A stretch of 64,000 bases of DNA from Saccharum officinarum. Lineage: Eukaryota; Streptophyta; Magnoliopsida; Poales; Poaceae. Position numbers and translations under genes: made by a program. How positions within the stretch are numbered: position 1 is the stretch's first letter; each line of letters starts with the position of its first letter. Below are positions 1 through 11,910 of this stretch, piece after piece. The notes under the pieces were generated by a model that searched no databases, was not told the origin of the DNA, and worked only from the letters and a program-made list of their open reading frames with translations. Location: NCBI GenBank assembly GCA_020631735.1, contig CM036179.1, positions 28,821,063-28,885,062 on the forward strand. Direction: 5' to 3'.

Positions 1-858
1 CCTCTACATGACGGGGATGATGCCTCCGCCATAGACTCCAATCTTCTCCCAAGCTGGCTGCGCCATGTCGAAGTGCGGGCATTGCTTATTGCACCAACCG
101 CCATCGGGCAGCGCGGAGTTGGGCGGGCAGAAATTGGTGGCGGTGACGGTCACCGTGACTAGGAATGGCAGCGGGGCGGGTTCGGGGCGGATATCCGCAG
201 GTTTCGGGTCTAGCGGTTTCGGGTTCGAGTTTGATTTTTCGCCCACGGTTTTCGGATTCAGATACCCGAAACTTATCGGGTTTGGTTTCGGGTTACGGTT
301 TTCACCCGTGGATACCCAATGGATCTCTGAAATATAACATTTTGAATAAAACTCAAGTGTTTTTATTAATAATTTGTTTATGTAAGCTATTAAATTTGTT
401 CTAAGTTGAGTCATGAAATTGTATGTTGTTTATCGCCTCTTGTTTATACATTTGAATATGTAATATATGTCATATATATGTTGCTAAAAATTCTTTACTT
501 ATTATTTTTCTTATTGCTTATAGTGGGCGGTTTCGGGTTTCGGTTAACCATTCGTGTTTCGGGTATCCACCGGGTTTGATTTTGGGTTTGGATTATCACC
601 CGAAATGGTGTTTAGGGCGGTTTCGGGTTTTGAGTTCGGGTTCGGGTCCACAAAGACTCCACCCGATCCGAATCCGCCCTGTTGCCATCCTGAACCATGA
701 CGCCGGGCTTGCAGAACCTCGGGTCAGCTCTCTTGCGGTCGCACACGATCTTGTAGCACTGCCCGCATGAGGCACCATCCTGAAAAGCACTGTGCTCAGG
801 GCCGCCATCCTCGTGCCGTAGCCCTGGGAGCAGAGGTTCCCGTATCCACACGCGCCGC
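1..858 (-). pseudogene. beta-expansin copy E1, broken and cut by the window edge
   Basis: This is exon 2 of a beta-expansin, read on the minus strand. Positions 702-858 encode the start of the DPBB/GH45-like domain (GGACGYG then NLCSQGYG) and 3-159 encode the end ([17 protein letters not shown], then [11 protein letters not shown]). The two halves are separated by a 534-base hAT-like insertion that brings in stop codons. Upstream of the exon, where exon 1 with the signal peptide should lie, there is a retrotransposon snippet instead. Exon 3 would lie left of position 1. Block B holds the same broken gene as E5 with the insertion at the same base, so the break predates the duplication. A functional product is not expected. 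Confidence 0.9.
160..693. mobile_element. hAT-like non-autonomous element in expansin E1 exon 2
   Basis: The insert begins TAGGAATGGCAGCGGGGCGG and its other end, reverse-complemented, begins TCAGGATGGCAACAGGGCGG, giving imperfect terminal inverted repeats rich in CGGGTTTCGGG-type motifs. It is flanked by ACCGTGAC (152-159) and ACCATGAC (694-701), an 8-bp target-site duplication with one later change. TIR type and 8-bp TSD fit the hAT superfamily. It carries no transposase. Confidence 0.85.
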
Positions 859-893
859 CTGCCATTGTACACATATATTACTAGATCAGATCG

Positions 894-977
894 ATGGACG
901 TCACCTTCGGCCAGCCGGACAACTTTCGCAAGGAGCCGCTCACCTTCGAGGTGGTCGGCTTCCCCGGCGTCTATTAA
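894..977 (+). pseudogene. Ty3/gypsy polyprotein snippet
   Basis: A 27-codon stretch reads VTFGQPDNFRKEPLTFEVV then GFPGVY and stops. I recognise this from memory as the segment found just before LGRPA/LAKFMAVPHY in grass gypsy protease-region polyproteins. Nothing on either side continues the match. It sits where expansin E1 should have exon 1, on the opposite strand. The copy in block B is at 34918-35001. Confidence 0.5.
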
Positions 978-1170
978 TAGAAAGCTAATGGTGACTTCTA
1001 AGTACCGAACTCTCTTCTTTTTTTAGTGTAAACTTGGAGATTTAAGGTAGGAAAAAAGGAAAGCAGGGTTCCTCTAACTCTAGAGCATAAAAAAGGTAGC
1101 CTATACTAAATCTGAATTTATTCTGCATGGTCAGTTCTTCGATTTGATCTCATATAATGTTTTCATACAC

Positions 1171-1392
1171 ATGAACATGTATAGGTTCAGAAGTGGTTCA
1201 AATCAACCAGAACCACTTTCAATTGAGCTTCCTACGTCCAAAGATAAACTAGAAGCTGTTGTTAAGTTAAAGGGCAAAAGGAGGAAGAAAGAAGTAGATA
1301 AAAACGTTGCAAAAAATCTTTTATCGCAGCTTGATAGCCCTGCAATGGACATAAGGAGCAAAAAAAACTTCAACCTAGTGGTCCTGCACTGA
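1171..1392 (+). CDS. unrecognised 73-aa lysine-rich ORF (block A copy)
   Basis: The ORF starts MNMYRFRSGSNQPEPLSIEL and contains a basic stretch, KLKGKRRKKEVDK, in its middle. I do not recognise the family. The encoded protein is identical in the block B copy (35194-35415), while nearby noncoding bases differ slightly. The reading frame is open upstream as far as about 1144 without an ATG, so this may be the last exon or a captured piece of a longer gene. AT-rich, 3'UTR-like sequence follows. Whether it is translated is unknown. Confidence 0.3.
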   Translation: MNMYRFRSGSNQPEPLSIELPTSKDKLEAVVKLKGKRRKKEVDKNVAKNLLSQLDSPAMDIRSKKNFNLVVLH

Positions 1393-2560
1393 GCACAAGA
1401 AGCAAAAGAAGGCTGAGTTTGTGATTCTTGTATGAGAAAATTGCCTAAATGTGTATTGTGTTAGAGATGTCTGTGTCTTGTAATGGATGCAAACCTGTGA
1501 AAATGTTTTTGTGCATGTGAACTTGAATGTAACTCTTATTGTGATCATGGATGCTAAATATTGCATTTATCTTGAACCTGTGAGTTTTTCAAAATAAATG
1601 TGTTATTGTCATGCTGCATGTCATCTTTTCAAATTAGATGTTGTTGGAGACCTATTTTATTGTTGTTATTCATGTACCTAAAGTAATTTTGAACTAAATA
1701 TAATTAAAAGTAATTATATAAAATGATGTTTCATCCTTTATTTATTTAACATAAGCAAAAACTGAAACATTGCAGTTTGACATAAAAACATTCATAAAAC
1801 ATAGCAATATCAACCATGGAATGTTAGGACTGGTAAAAAAAACTCCAGAGGTAAAATGGACTTTTCACATAGGACTTAACACCGTTAGCAACCCAAATTG
1901 ATGGAAATGTCAAATAGGAAAGAAAAACTTGAGTTGAGAGCATATAGGAAAGATTTTCAGTTTCGTTGTCAAATAGGAAAGAAGCATTATTTTCAGAGCC
2001 AAATAGGAATGTTAGGACTGGTCGGATTTTGTTGATCCCAAGATCTACTGAGTGCATCTTTTAGTGTTAGACGACAAGCCTCTCAGTAGCAAAACACTTA
2101 TGCTGAATTTATCAATCTTGAGATCTACCGGTACAGATGGATTCAATGGCAAGTATTATTCTAATCCTAAAGTTTTAGGAGAAACACAACAGCCTAATTA
2201 TTAGAATATTTATATTATCATTTGTGGAGTTTGACCAGTTATTGGATTACATTGAACTATGAACATCATCGTGAGGGTGCATAGCCTCGATTTGGTTGAT
2301 CTCGGTTCATTAGCAATCATAATTCTTGCTTGACCGAATATCCAACAAGATTATTATTGTATTAAAAATAACTCATGCAACCATTGTACGTTTACATTGG
2401 TACAACAGAATTACTGAACATATTTATATACACCATAAAAAATAAATTTAAACATATGAGTGTACAATAGAAAGAATGGGAGATACAACTAATACACATA
2501 CATATCATACATAACAAGCAACTCCATTATTCATGCATTTTGACCAACTATACATCTTTA
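1393..2560. other. AT-rich spacer, then shared expansin 3' flank
   Basis: No gene is seen. The part from about 1393 to 2070 is unique to blocks A and B. From about 2080 (ACTTATGCTGAATTTATCAATC) onward the sequence is a flank shared by expansin copies: it recurs at about 23060, 36165 and 38360, always on the 3' side of an expansin. It therefore belongs to the duplicated unit. Confidence 0.6.
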
Positions 2561-2624
2561 AATCAAACTCCTGTGACTAATGAGTCGCCAGAAATAATAA
2601 TCCTGGATGACGGAGCTCTCATCA

Positions 2625-3671
2625 TCACTTGAACTGCAACTTGGATGCAAATGTTTGGCCAAACTTCCATCCTTGAGGCACCACGTTTGTGAATTCAATA
2701 GTTTTTCCATCTGTGTCGGTGAGTCTAAACGAGAGCATCTGCCCTGTAAGATATGCAAGAGAGTGCCAGTTCGCACCCCAGTTGCGTGCCAATGGAGACC
2801 AGTTACTCGAATTGGAGGTCTTGACTTCCATGGACTTGATGGAGCCGGCAGCCGCAACGTTGGTCACAAGCACAAGATTGAAGTAGTCATGGCCATTGAT
2901 GGTGAAGCGCACCCCACCTCGCTTCACGCAAGGAACTCTATACAAGCAAGAATTTAGTTGTAGTATTAGGATATTGCAATACATCCCAATAATTTTTTTT
3001 TTTTTATTTATGACAGATCGAGGCTAGCTAGCAAGAGGTAGGAAATGACATAAAAGATACCTCTTGTACATGACGGGGATGATGCCGCCGCTGTAGACGC
3101 CGATCTTCTCAAATGCCGGCTGTGCCATGTCGAAGTGCGGGCGCTGCTGATTGCACCAGCCGCCGTCGGGCAGCGCGGAGTTTGGCGGGCAGAAATTGGT
3201 GGCGGTGACCGTGACCGTGACGCCAGGCTTGCAAAACCTTGGGTCGGCTCTCTTGCGGTCGCACGCGATCTTGTAGCACTGCCCACAGGAGGCGCCATTG
3301 TTGAAGAGCGGCGTGCTCAACGCCGCCGTCCGCGTGCCGTAGCCCTGGGAGTAGAGGTTGCCGTACCCGCACGCGCCGCCTGCCACCATACACATATATC
3401 AGACAGACGATGACAGATGTGCATCATGTTCATGGCATATATATATAGGAAAGCTATCCCATGCATGGTTCTTCTTGAGCAGCGTGATAGCTAGCTTACC
3501 CATGGTGTCCGAGGCATCAGCGCCTCCGTAGAAGGTGGCATGCGCCTTCAGCCACCCGGTTGGTGCCGGAGACGACGGCGTGGTGGTGGGGACGGCGTCA
3601 TTAGCGGCCATGGCCGACGCCCAACCGGCAGCTGCCAGCAGCAAGAGTATGAAATCTCGAGCTGGAGCCAT
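2625..3671 (-). CDS. EXPB: beta-expansin E2, intact, 3 exons, 267 aa
   Basis: The coding exons are 3671-3500, 3379-3061 and 2937-2625, with GT-AG introns of 120 and 123 bases, giving 267 residues, the usual beta-expansin length. Residues 1-22 are a signal peptide ([20 protein letters not shown]) followed by a Thr/Ser/Pro linker. Residues about 45-160 form the double-psi beta-barrel (GH45-like) domain, with GGACGYG at 58-64, paired cysteines and HFD at 139-141. Residues about 172-265 form the CBM63/group-1 grass-pollen-allergen domain, with a conserved aromatic face ([14 protein letters not shown]). Beta-expansins loosen grass cell walls in the apoplast at acid pH without hydrolysing them. HFDM replaces the commoner HFDL. 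E2 is the only undamaged member of the E2/E6/E7 set. Confidence 0.93.
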
Positions 3672-3844
3672 ACCTCTAAGAACCGTAGGAGAACTGGAGA
3701 AGAAGCAGGAGACTATATGTACGTAGCTCAGAAAGCAGGAGAAGAAGCAGTTGCCTGAATAATTTGGTGGTGTGTATAGGTATATATATGGGTATGGATA
3801 TAGAGTTTGTTTTGATGATGATGATGGTGCGATGATTGGTCTTG

Positions 3845-3852
3845 TATATATA
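3845..3852 (-). promoter_or_regulatory. TATA box candidate for expansin E2
   Basis: TATATATA lies about 175 bases upstream of the ATG. The same motif in the same context (GTGCGATG, then TATATATA) recurs upstream of E3, E6 and E7, while much of the rest of the E3 upstream region has diverged. A second AT run at 3781-3789 is nearer the ATG and is an alternative. Confidence 0.5.
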
Positions 3853-4274
3853 CATAGCCATTAGCCTTCGTAATCACGGTTGATTGGCGGCTCTTGGGAT
3901 TATATATATTGGCTAAATCTATTAAGGGCGCCGAACGAAGCAAGCCTGGTAAGCTAGGCTAGCGTGCACATGCATATGTCTATGGCTATGCAGCCCCATC
4001 ATGCATGGCTTAAGGTGCAATCCACAGGAGAGAGACGCACGCCGCCGCAGATGCGCGTTATGGTCATTTCTAATCCACTGCAGACGCGCACGGCGGCGCG
4101 GGTGTCGATCAAATAGAGTATAACGAGCGGTTTCCCCTTTTCTAAGACAGGATGTTGTTTGTTTCGGCAGAGGCACGCATGAGTGATGATCTGCACCTGC
4201 ACCGGAACGAAACAAAGGCCTGATTGGACGATGCCGTCGCTGCCGCGCCGCACCTCACAGGCGGCCATTCCTAA

Positions 4275-4540
4275 GGCCCTGTTTGGTTGGACTAGAGAAC
4301 TAAAACAGAGACTAAACTGCAGTTCTTTCCCCATTTGTTCCGGGGACTAAAATGGACTAAAAACCATTAAGGCAGTTGAACAAACACCAAAACGCCCCTA
4401 GTTGAACACCTGCAGGGCAGGGAAGGTGCTCACCACAGGAGAAGCTCTAGCCGGCCAAGGAAGATGCCGGGAAGGGTCACTGGATGTCCACGAGGTCGCC
4501 GGAGATGGCCGTGAGGACAGCGAGGAAGAAATGGCGGCGA
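4275..4540. mobile_element. truncated PIF/Harbinger-like MITE
   Basis: It begins GGCCCTGTTTGGTTGGACTA after the trinucleotide TAA. The complete version in block B (40538-41173) has both ends and TAA on each side. In block A the sequence departs from that copy near 4537, and the right terminus has been lost. Confidence 0.6.
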
Positions 4541-4744
4541 TCTTACAGGGACAAAGAACCCGAAACACACACGCCCCCCTTGAGCAATGAAGCTAAATCA
4601 CCAGGTAAGATTTACAAGGACGACCAAGAGAAACCCCCACCGCAGAATCCTAAGCTACAGTGTGGGCAGAGATTAGGGAAATCCCCTTAGCCCCTGCCGC
4701 ACTCCACCAACCAGCCTCCTCCTTGGCCAGGTACAGGACTGAGT

Positions 4745-6400
4745 CAACATGTTGCATATATTGCAAGTGTTTCAGAAGAATTAATGTTGCAAGCGTTTGT
4801 TCAAAATGTTTCGTCTGTTTCAGATGTATGTTTGCAAGCATTTTTATCTAGATATTACATATGTTTCACACATATGTTGCAAAAGTATGTTCCAAATGTT
4901 TCATCTGTTTTAGTCTTATGTTGCAACAAGTGTGTTCATGTTGCAAGTTGTAAGTGTTTTACCTGTAAGTTGCATATGTTGCAGTGACTATACACGTATG
5001 TTGTAAGTATATGTTTCAAATAGTTCAGCTATTTTAGAAGTACGTTGCAAGTGTTTTATCTGGACGTTGCATCTGTTGTATTGGCTATACACATATGTTA
5101 TAAGCGTATGTTTCACCTATTTGAGACGTATGTTGCAGCAAGTACTTCATGTTGCAAGTCTCTTCATTAGCGGGCATGAAAAACGAGCACAGGCGGAGGC
5201 GGTCATCGCGTGCATGCGCAGCCGCATGGCATACGTAGGTGCGCCAGCAGCGGCAGGCACATGTTGGTGTGTGTAGCAGGCGCATGCGGAGTACTAGAAA
5301 ATCTCGTGCTTGTAACTAGGTCCACGACAATGGCCGGTTGCATCTCTCGTGTTTCAGTGACCATGCATCACTGGAGCCTGGGGCCACGCGTGTCTGCTTC
5401 CCACTTAAAAATTGTGCGCATGCAAGCATGTGCAGTAGCAACATGCGTATCAATAGGCGCATTAGGTAGGTTGTAGCATCACGCACATCAAACCGGGCAG
5501 GCCCAGGAGTCTGGACGGGGCTAGCTTCCGGACGTCCGGGCGCTAGGCACGCCGTCCACTTTACAGTATTGTTCTCCTAAGGTTGTTCGACCGTCCAAAT
5601 GATAGCTTCGTAGTCTACGCCGCTCGTTCTGCTCGTTGCGCACCCCGCCCACAATGCTCGCTCCCATCCACGCCCGCGATGCTCGTGCCCCCCCCCGTGA
5701 TGCTCGCGCCCCGCCCATGACACCCAATAATCCCTGTCCTTTGCGGCCTTTTCTCCAAGGCAAGGGCGCCGTGCCACGGGCACCGCACCCGCTTGCCCGC
5801 CGCGACGTTCTCTAGCGCGGGGGTCACTCACCATGGGCAATGCACCCCACCCACCCGCTGCACCCCCACTCCATGCCTACATCGAGATATGCGAGACGAC
5901 GAGTCTCCATTCATCCAAGCAGCATGGTGATATTATGCTGAAAGCGTATATTGCAAGCGTATGTTTTAAGTGTTTCAGATGTTTCAAAGGTATGTTGCTA
6001 ATGTTTTTTTATCGATGTTGCCAAAGTAGACCGGGATGTTGTACATGTTGCAATGGCTATACACGTATGCTTTAGGTGTATATTCCAAATGTTTCATCTG
6101 TTTCAGATGTATGTTGCAAGTGTTTCATTTGGATATTGCAAAAGTAGATCTGGATGTTGTATATATATGCAAGTGTTTCAGGTGTTTTCATATGTATGTT
6201 GGAAGTGTTTCATCTGGATGTTTGCATGTGTTTGCAATTTCTACACACATGTTTTCTAGTTTTTCCTAGTCTTTTGCAAGTGTTTTAGACATATGTTGCA
6301 AGTGTTTCAACTGTTCTGGATGTATGTTGCAAGTATTTGATCTGAATGTTGCAAAAGTAGATCGGATGTTGCACATGTCACAATGGGACCCACCTGTCAC
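4745..6400. repeat. degenerate repeat field, TGTTGCAAGTGTTTCA type
   Basis: Two tracts (about 4745-5160 and 5935-6390) are made of imperfect reiterations of TGTTGCAAGTGTTTCA, TCTGGATGTTGCA and GGCTATACACGTATGTT, with spacings of tens of bases. Between them lie a GC-richer segment and a motif CGGACGTCCGGGCGCTAG, echoed near 6620 as CCGGATGTCTGGGTGCTAG. The tracts look like a non-autonomous transposon with internal repeats, possibly Mutator-like, but I cannot define its termini. The block B counterpart is at 41580-43210. Confidence 0.5.
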
Positions 6401-7459
6401 AGCCACCTACTGCAGCTGCTGGGGGTGCCACCATGGGTCATCGTGCGGACAGGGTAGGTGATTGGGATCCATGGGTTCCTGTGCGCGGGCGTAGTGGTTA
6501 GGCGAAGTAGCAGCATGGGGTCGACGTGGTGGGGTGCATGAAAACAGGTGGTGCAGGCTTCTTTCCTGTGCGGTACAGCCTCCCGCACAAAGGACCAAAG
6601 GCGTCCGATATTTTGGGCGGCTCCGGATGTCTGGGTGCTAGTAACGCCCTTCACTTTAACCCCTAATATAATCAAAAATATGATTTACTTAGGTTGGTGT
6701 AATTTTGCTCTCTAATCATGACACATATGACATCCGACATACAGACGGTGGGGTACTTAGGATTTTTCTAGTGGCTATGCCTCACACAAGAAAAATTATA
6801 TATGATTTTATAAAATCCATTTAACAATTAAGTCAATAAAATTTACCAAGTTGATATAGGTTAAACCCTACTTTAAGACATGTATACACGTCTTATCATC
6901 AGCAAGTCTTCTCAATCAGTTGCTTAAATCTGCTCTAGGAAACAATGAAAGGAGCTAGGACGGCTAAAGGGATGAGTGAATAGCCTATTTAAAAATCTTC
7001 AAGCACAATAAAGTTAAGCATCTTGTTAGTATAAGAGGTGACCCTAACAGCAACAACAAGCCTAGCCTAAGCACTCAAAGCAAGCCTTTCTTACACAATT
7101 CTAATAATACGGTGGTATAGGAGGATTTGGTAACACCATATTATGATCAAAAGAGTTATACGGTGCTGCTAAATTGCTATAGGCTCATGTAGTAGAAATT
7201 GACAGCTGCGCTAAGGTATCCATGGTAAAGTAGTACCATCCTCCTTCCCCCTAAACTGGTCCTATCAGTTTCAGTCACTGAATAGGACAAGGGCTGGTTC
7301 GTCAATGCATAACTTGCCTGTCCCTTGAAACAGCCGAACAATATCCCATATTAAGGTTGGCTAGCAGCCAGGGCTGATCCTCTAACAGATGTATCTTGAG
7401 GAAAAAATCAAGAATTTCATATTTCTTCTCCTCCCTTTTTATCAAAACTAGCCATGAAC
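6401..7459. other. intergenic, no gene seen
   Basis: The first 250 bases continue the repeat field. The rest is AT-rich sequence without recognisable coding or terminal-repeat structure. Block B (43240-44350) carries the same sequence with an extra run of about 50 bases near 43700. Confidence 0.5.
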
Positions 7460-7462
7460 TTG

Positions 7463-7860
7463 CTAAATATTGTCATGCATATTAATCTCAATAAGCTTAG
7501 CTTGGCTAGTAATCATTGCAGCAAATTCGTCGTGCGTCACACCAGATCTAGGGGGAGGTTGATCTGTTTGCCTTAGATGTTGATGTAGTAGGAAGAGGAT
7601 TGAAGTTGACATCTTGGCTCTTCTTGATAACTCCTTGCATATCCAATATCCATATCGAAGCATGCGAGGGCACACTCCAGATCGGTAGCAGCTCGGGCCT
7701 TTGCCCCGCCCTCCAGCATCTTGCTAATCTCCTTAGGAATTTGATCGGCCAAAGGGCTTGATGATATTACCTGGTTCTTTGGATCTACAGGATCACCCTT
7801 CTTGTCATTAGCCATCTTACCAGATCTGTTTGCTTCTGCTCTAATAGAGTCACCAAAAAG
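7463..7860 (-). pseudogene. disrupted copy of an unrecognised 114-aa ORF
   Basis: The protein begins MANDKKGDPVDPKNQVISSS and matches the longer ORF at 44355-44699. Here a 7-base duplication (AATATCC, near 7640) shifts the frame after CFDMD, so the C-terminal half is lost. I do not recognise the family; a retrotransposon gag-like origin is possible but unsupported by any diagnostic motif. Confidence 0.35.
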
Positions 7861-8334
7861 TGTGTTGATGCCGATTTGGGTCACACATAGGTAGGGCCCA
7901 TATCGCGAGAGGCCGCACATGACCTAGATGCACAGTGGAGGAAAGTCTAAACAACAAGGCCCACCAGCAAGTCGACAAAGCTGATTCGACACTTGTTCTT
8001 CGCTTGAAAAACCTTCGAATGCCTCTTGGGAAGACCCGTTAGCGAGACACAAAGTGGGGTTTCCCTAGGATTAGGAAGGCCACATAGAACACCGACAAAT
8101 CTCATCGAGCGATGTGTGCTCGACAGCGAGGGGGTTAGAAGAGATTAGGGTAGAAGGTAAAAGTAAAGCTAGATTGATTTTTGTTGACTGAATATATGGA
8201 TCTCTCAATCGTTGTGATCCTCTCAAACAAATAGAAAATAGAGGGGGTGTTCCTATCCTGCTAGAAAACTTATTCCACATGAAATCTATAAGTTTCCCAC
8301 GAGATTGGATAAGTTTCCAAAGGAAAAGACGAAA

Positions 8335-8500
8335 TTGGGCTCGGATTAATAAAACTGGCCTTGGCCAGTTTTGAATATTGGTCTGTGCCGGTTTGTACAG
8401 GACATGGCAGCGGAGGCTACCAAAACTGGCCTAGGCCGATTTTAGAAACCGGCATGAGCCAGTTTGCCAAACTGGCCTAGGGCAGTTTTTCTAGAAAGTT
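8335..8500. repeat. cluster of AAACTGGCC inverted motifs
   Basis: AAACTGGCC and its reverse complement GGCCAGTTT, plus near matches such as GGCCGGTTT and GGCCGATTT, recur about eight times within 165 bases. Some are arranged as short palindromes (AAACTGGCCTTGGCCAGTTT). The density resembles transposon subterminal repeats. The block B copy is at 45235-45375. Confidence 0.55.
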
Positions 8501-9596
8501 TGCAAATTTGCCCAAATTGCTCTAAATTTCATCCATTTTGTTCCTTTTCTTGTTTATAGTTGTTTTTCAATCCATCTTTAACTCTTGGATCCCTTTTTGC
8601 CTATCAACACCCATAAGAGGCACGCCTCTGTTAACTGGAGCCCAACCCATTAAATCCAGCACCAAGCCATCACACACTTAACCCTAACTGGCCTCCCACC
8701 TTTCTCTCTCTCTCTCTACCTCCCTCATTTGCATGTGCGGTCGCCTCCCACCTCTCCCTTGTCCCCTCGGTCCTCCAATTGCCAATGTCAGCTCCATCGC
8801 CACGTCGTCCACCCACTCATGCCCACCCCACCCTAGCCACTACACCTGTCCCACCCCTTGTGGCCACCCATTCCTCTTCCACACTAGCGGTGTACCCATT
8901 CACTCACCACCTTGGTGGTGGCACAATAGATCTAGCCTTCAATGAAGCAGATGCAACCGAATTGAGTCGATCCATGCTGCTATACATCATGAACAACTCC
9001 TCGTCTCCTCCAATGCTGCCATCCCTTATCTCCTCTCTTTCTTACTATCTCTTCCTCTCATCACAGGGCAACAATGATGGTGTCTCCGGCATGTGCTCAA
9101 ACTCGCACAATGACTATAGCTCCTCCACCAATGACTACTGCTTGTGCATAGGCTGCCTCCTATCCTCCACATTGTGGGCTTCCTCCCACCGAACGCAATC
9201 TGTCGATACGCGAGATGCTACCTCCCCTCTACCGACACATGGATCCGGCCATCCAGACCTTAGATCCAACTACTGCGGCATGGACGGGGGCTACGACAGC
9301 GCTGCATAGGAGCTACCGTGGCAATTGTGATGGCAGGTTCGCCAGAGGCTCAGCATGCTCACCAGCTTGTCTTTTTCTATGATTCATTTCCAAAGGCGGG
9401 CTGTGAAAATTCTTGATTAAGTCAGACCACATGTGGGAGGTGAAGGTGCCTCTAAAAAGTTGTTTCACTCATCTTTAAACATACATTTCATAGTAGTGTT
9501 TCTTGGTAAGATATGTACATAACTTGCTTGCATTACCATAGAGCTAAATTACCTTGGTAGCCAAAACCTACCAAGGAAATGATTCTTGGCAACCAA
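8501..9596. other. C-rich spacer with no supported gene
   Basis: A TCTCTCTC tract near 8705 precedes a pyrimidine-rich region with a 176-codon open frame (8779-9309). The block B copy breaks that frame in two places, so coding is not supported. The last bases before 9597 join the CCCTC insertion site of the large LTR nest. Confidence 0.5.
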
Positions 9597-11910
9597 CCCT
9601 CTATCACACCGGTTTCCTAAAGAACAAAACCATGCTAATCATATGTGTGCCCAGGAAGTCCACACATATGTCAGAATGAAAAAGTATCCGGAACAATGTT
9701 ATTATATAATGTATACATAACTATATTAACACTTACATCAGAGTATCGCGGAACGGTGACTAAACTTTTGGCTCTATTCTTCTCAGGGATGGCGGACTGG
9801 TGGATCCGTATGCCAAACACTTTTGAAAGACTTCTGAAAACTCCACTACCTCTTTATCCTTCTTCTAAGTAGCACCTTACTACACACTAGAGTGTGGTAG
9901 AAATAGCAAGAGTGAGTCCATGTCGAACACAACAAATATATCGTGGGGTTCATGAGGCTCAAAAAGGCTAGACACTGTTTGACTGCATTTAGCTTCTAAT
10001 CATCATATAATTAGCAATTGAGTAGCATCAAGATGAACTAATTCCCATTAATGAACCAATGATCAATTATAATAAGGATAATGAATAGCATTAACATGAG
10101 CATAATAGTAACAACAATAATTAAATATGGTATAACATTGGTGATCAACTATTCTGTAAGAATCCCTAAGGGCGCTCGTATCCGTGAGCCTGGCTAGTAT
10201 ACCAGTTTTTAACTCTGCGCAGAGGTGTACACTTTCACTGTGAGTCATAATTTCCAAATGCATGGGTTTGCAAGGCCCAAAACATCAGAAACCATATAAA
10301 GCCATTCAAAAATTTGTCTAACAAGTTAGGGCCATTAGATTCACTCGGCAGACAGATGTAGGAACCTTTTTCAAATGGCACAATTCCTTCTCGGCTATAC
10401 TCATAGACTAGAGGCTGTCCTACACCCAACGTGTCAAGTCATTCTTACGCCATTTAAGATAACCAGTAACAAGCTAGAAAAGGTCTCTTGAACAACTAGA
10501 GCCAGAGCCATATAGCCCTCACAGCTGTACTGTCAATCCCGGTTATCACTTACAAGTAAGTCCTTACGGAGAGAAACCAGAACAACAATATAACCCCTTG
10601 CTCTAGCCCCCTTTTCAACAGTGATAAAATCATCTTAATGGTTGGTTTCTTAATCCATTAGTCAAATTACAAGATCATTGTTCATAATTAAGCACTAGCT
10701 ACCCAAATACATAACCCATAGGTGACAAGGGAACAAGATATCAATAGCTACGTTATAATCTCTATGGTTATCAAGGAAGACACATGCATATGAATAATAT
10801 TTTCTATGAATAGGACAACAAGAATGGTCTCATGTTATACTTGTCTTTATGCTTGCTTTCCACTCAAGGCAATTGCTCGTAGAAATTCTTCGGTCTTCTC
10901 TTTTGTAGCTTCTGGCCTCCAATGCTATTGAAACCACGCTTCCTTTAATCGCAGCAACCAAGCACAACAAATAGACAACAAACACATCTAAGAACAACAC
11001 ACCAAACAAAAGAGACGCTTTAAAAGAGCATGCACTAAGCGTCACGGTTAGTTGCTATGATCACAAGAACACAAAAACGATTAAGGACGGAGTTATCGTT
11101 ACCGAGGATACGTCTATTAAGATTGACAACATAACTAAAGAAGACAAACTATACACTTGATCTATTTTGGTTAATGAATTAAGGCGATAGACATTTTAGA
11201 GAATTATTCTAAAGTTGAACTAACCAAATTATATCAAGTTATAAATGCTAGAGTTAAACCTAAGTCATATTTTATTTATGAACAATTATATATCATTAAT
11301 GCAATTTAAAGATTTATAGTTTTGAAATATAAAACATGTGAGATCAGTTAATCAGATCATTATATGTTACGAGGTTGGCCTAAGCATGTCATTGTTGAAA
11401 AGACATTTATGTTGATATTAGTCATGTTAACATTTATTTATGAAGGACTAGAGTTATAAATATAAGTTGCTTCTAATAAATTAAAGACATTAGATAACCA
11501 CTAATCAGATTAAGTATATATATGTTTCATGTTTAACTAAACAAATTATAAAATATATGTTGTCCTATGTTTTTTTATTTATAAACAATAATATTATTTA
11601 AGTTACTTCAGCATTTATAATTTAGAAAGCACCGAATATGAGACAACAACTAATTGATTATCATGTTTCATGATTAGATTAAGCAAGTTATAATTAACAA
11701 TGAAACATTTAAATTGTTATTTATCAAGTTAGCATTTTATTTACAACAGGTCGAGATATAAACCTAAGTCTCTTTTAATTTAATAAGACATTAAATAAGA
11801 ATTAATCTAATTAATTATAGATTTCATGCTTAACTAAATAGTTTATAAATAAAAACGCACTAATGTGAATATTAATCGAGTTAACATTTTAATAAAGTGT
11901 CGACGCATGA

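Noticed and set aside
3109..3413. Other-frame ORFs over expansin exon 2 (both strands), repeated in every copy
   Set aside because: Shadows of the real exon, which has conserved domain residues and correct splice sites.
8779..9309. 176-codon open frame on the plus strand
   Set aside because: The block B copy breaks the frame at several places and the sequence shows no domain; it is a chance frame in C-rich DNA.
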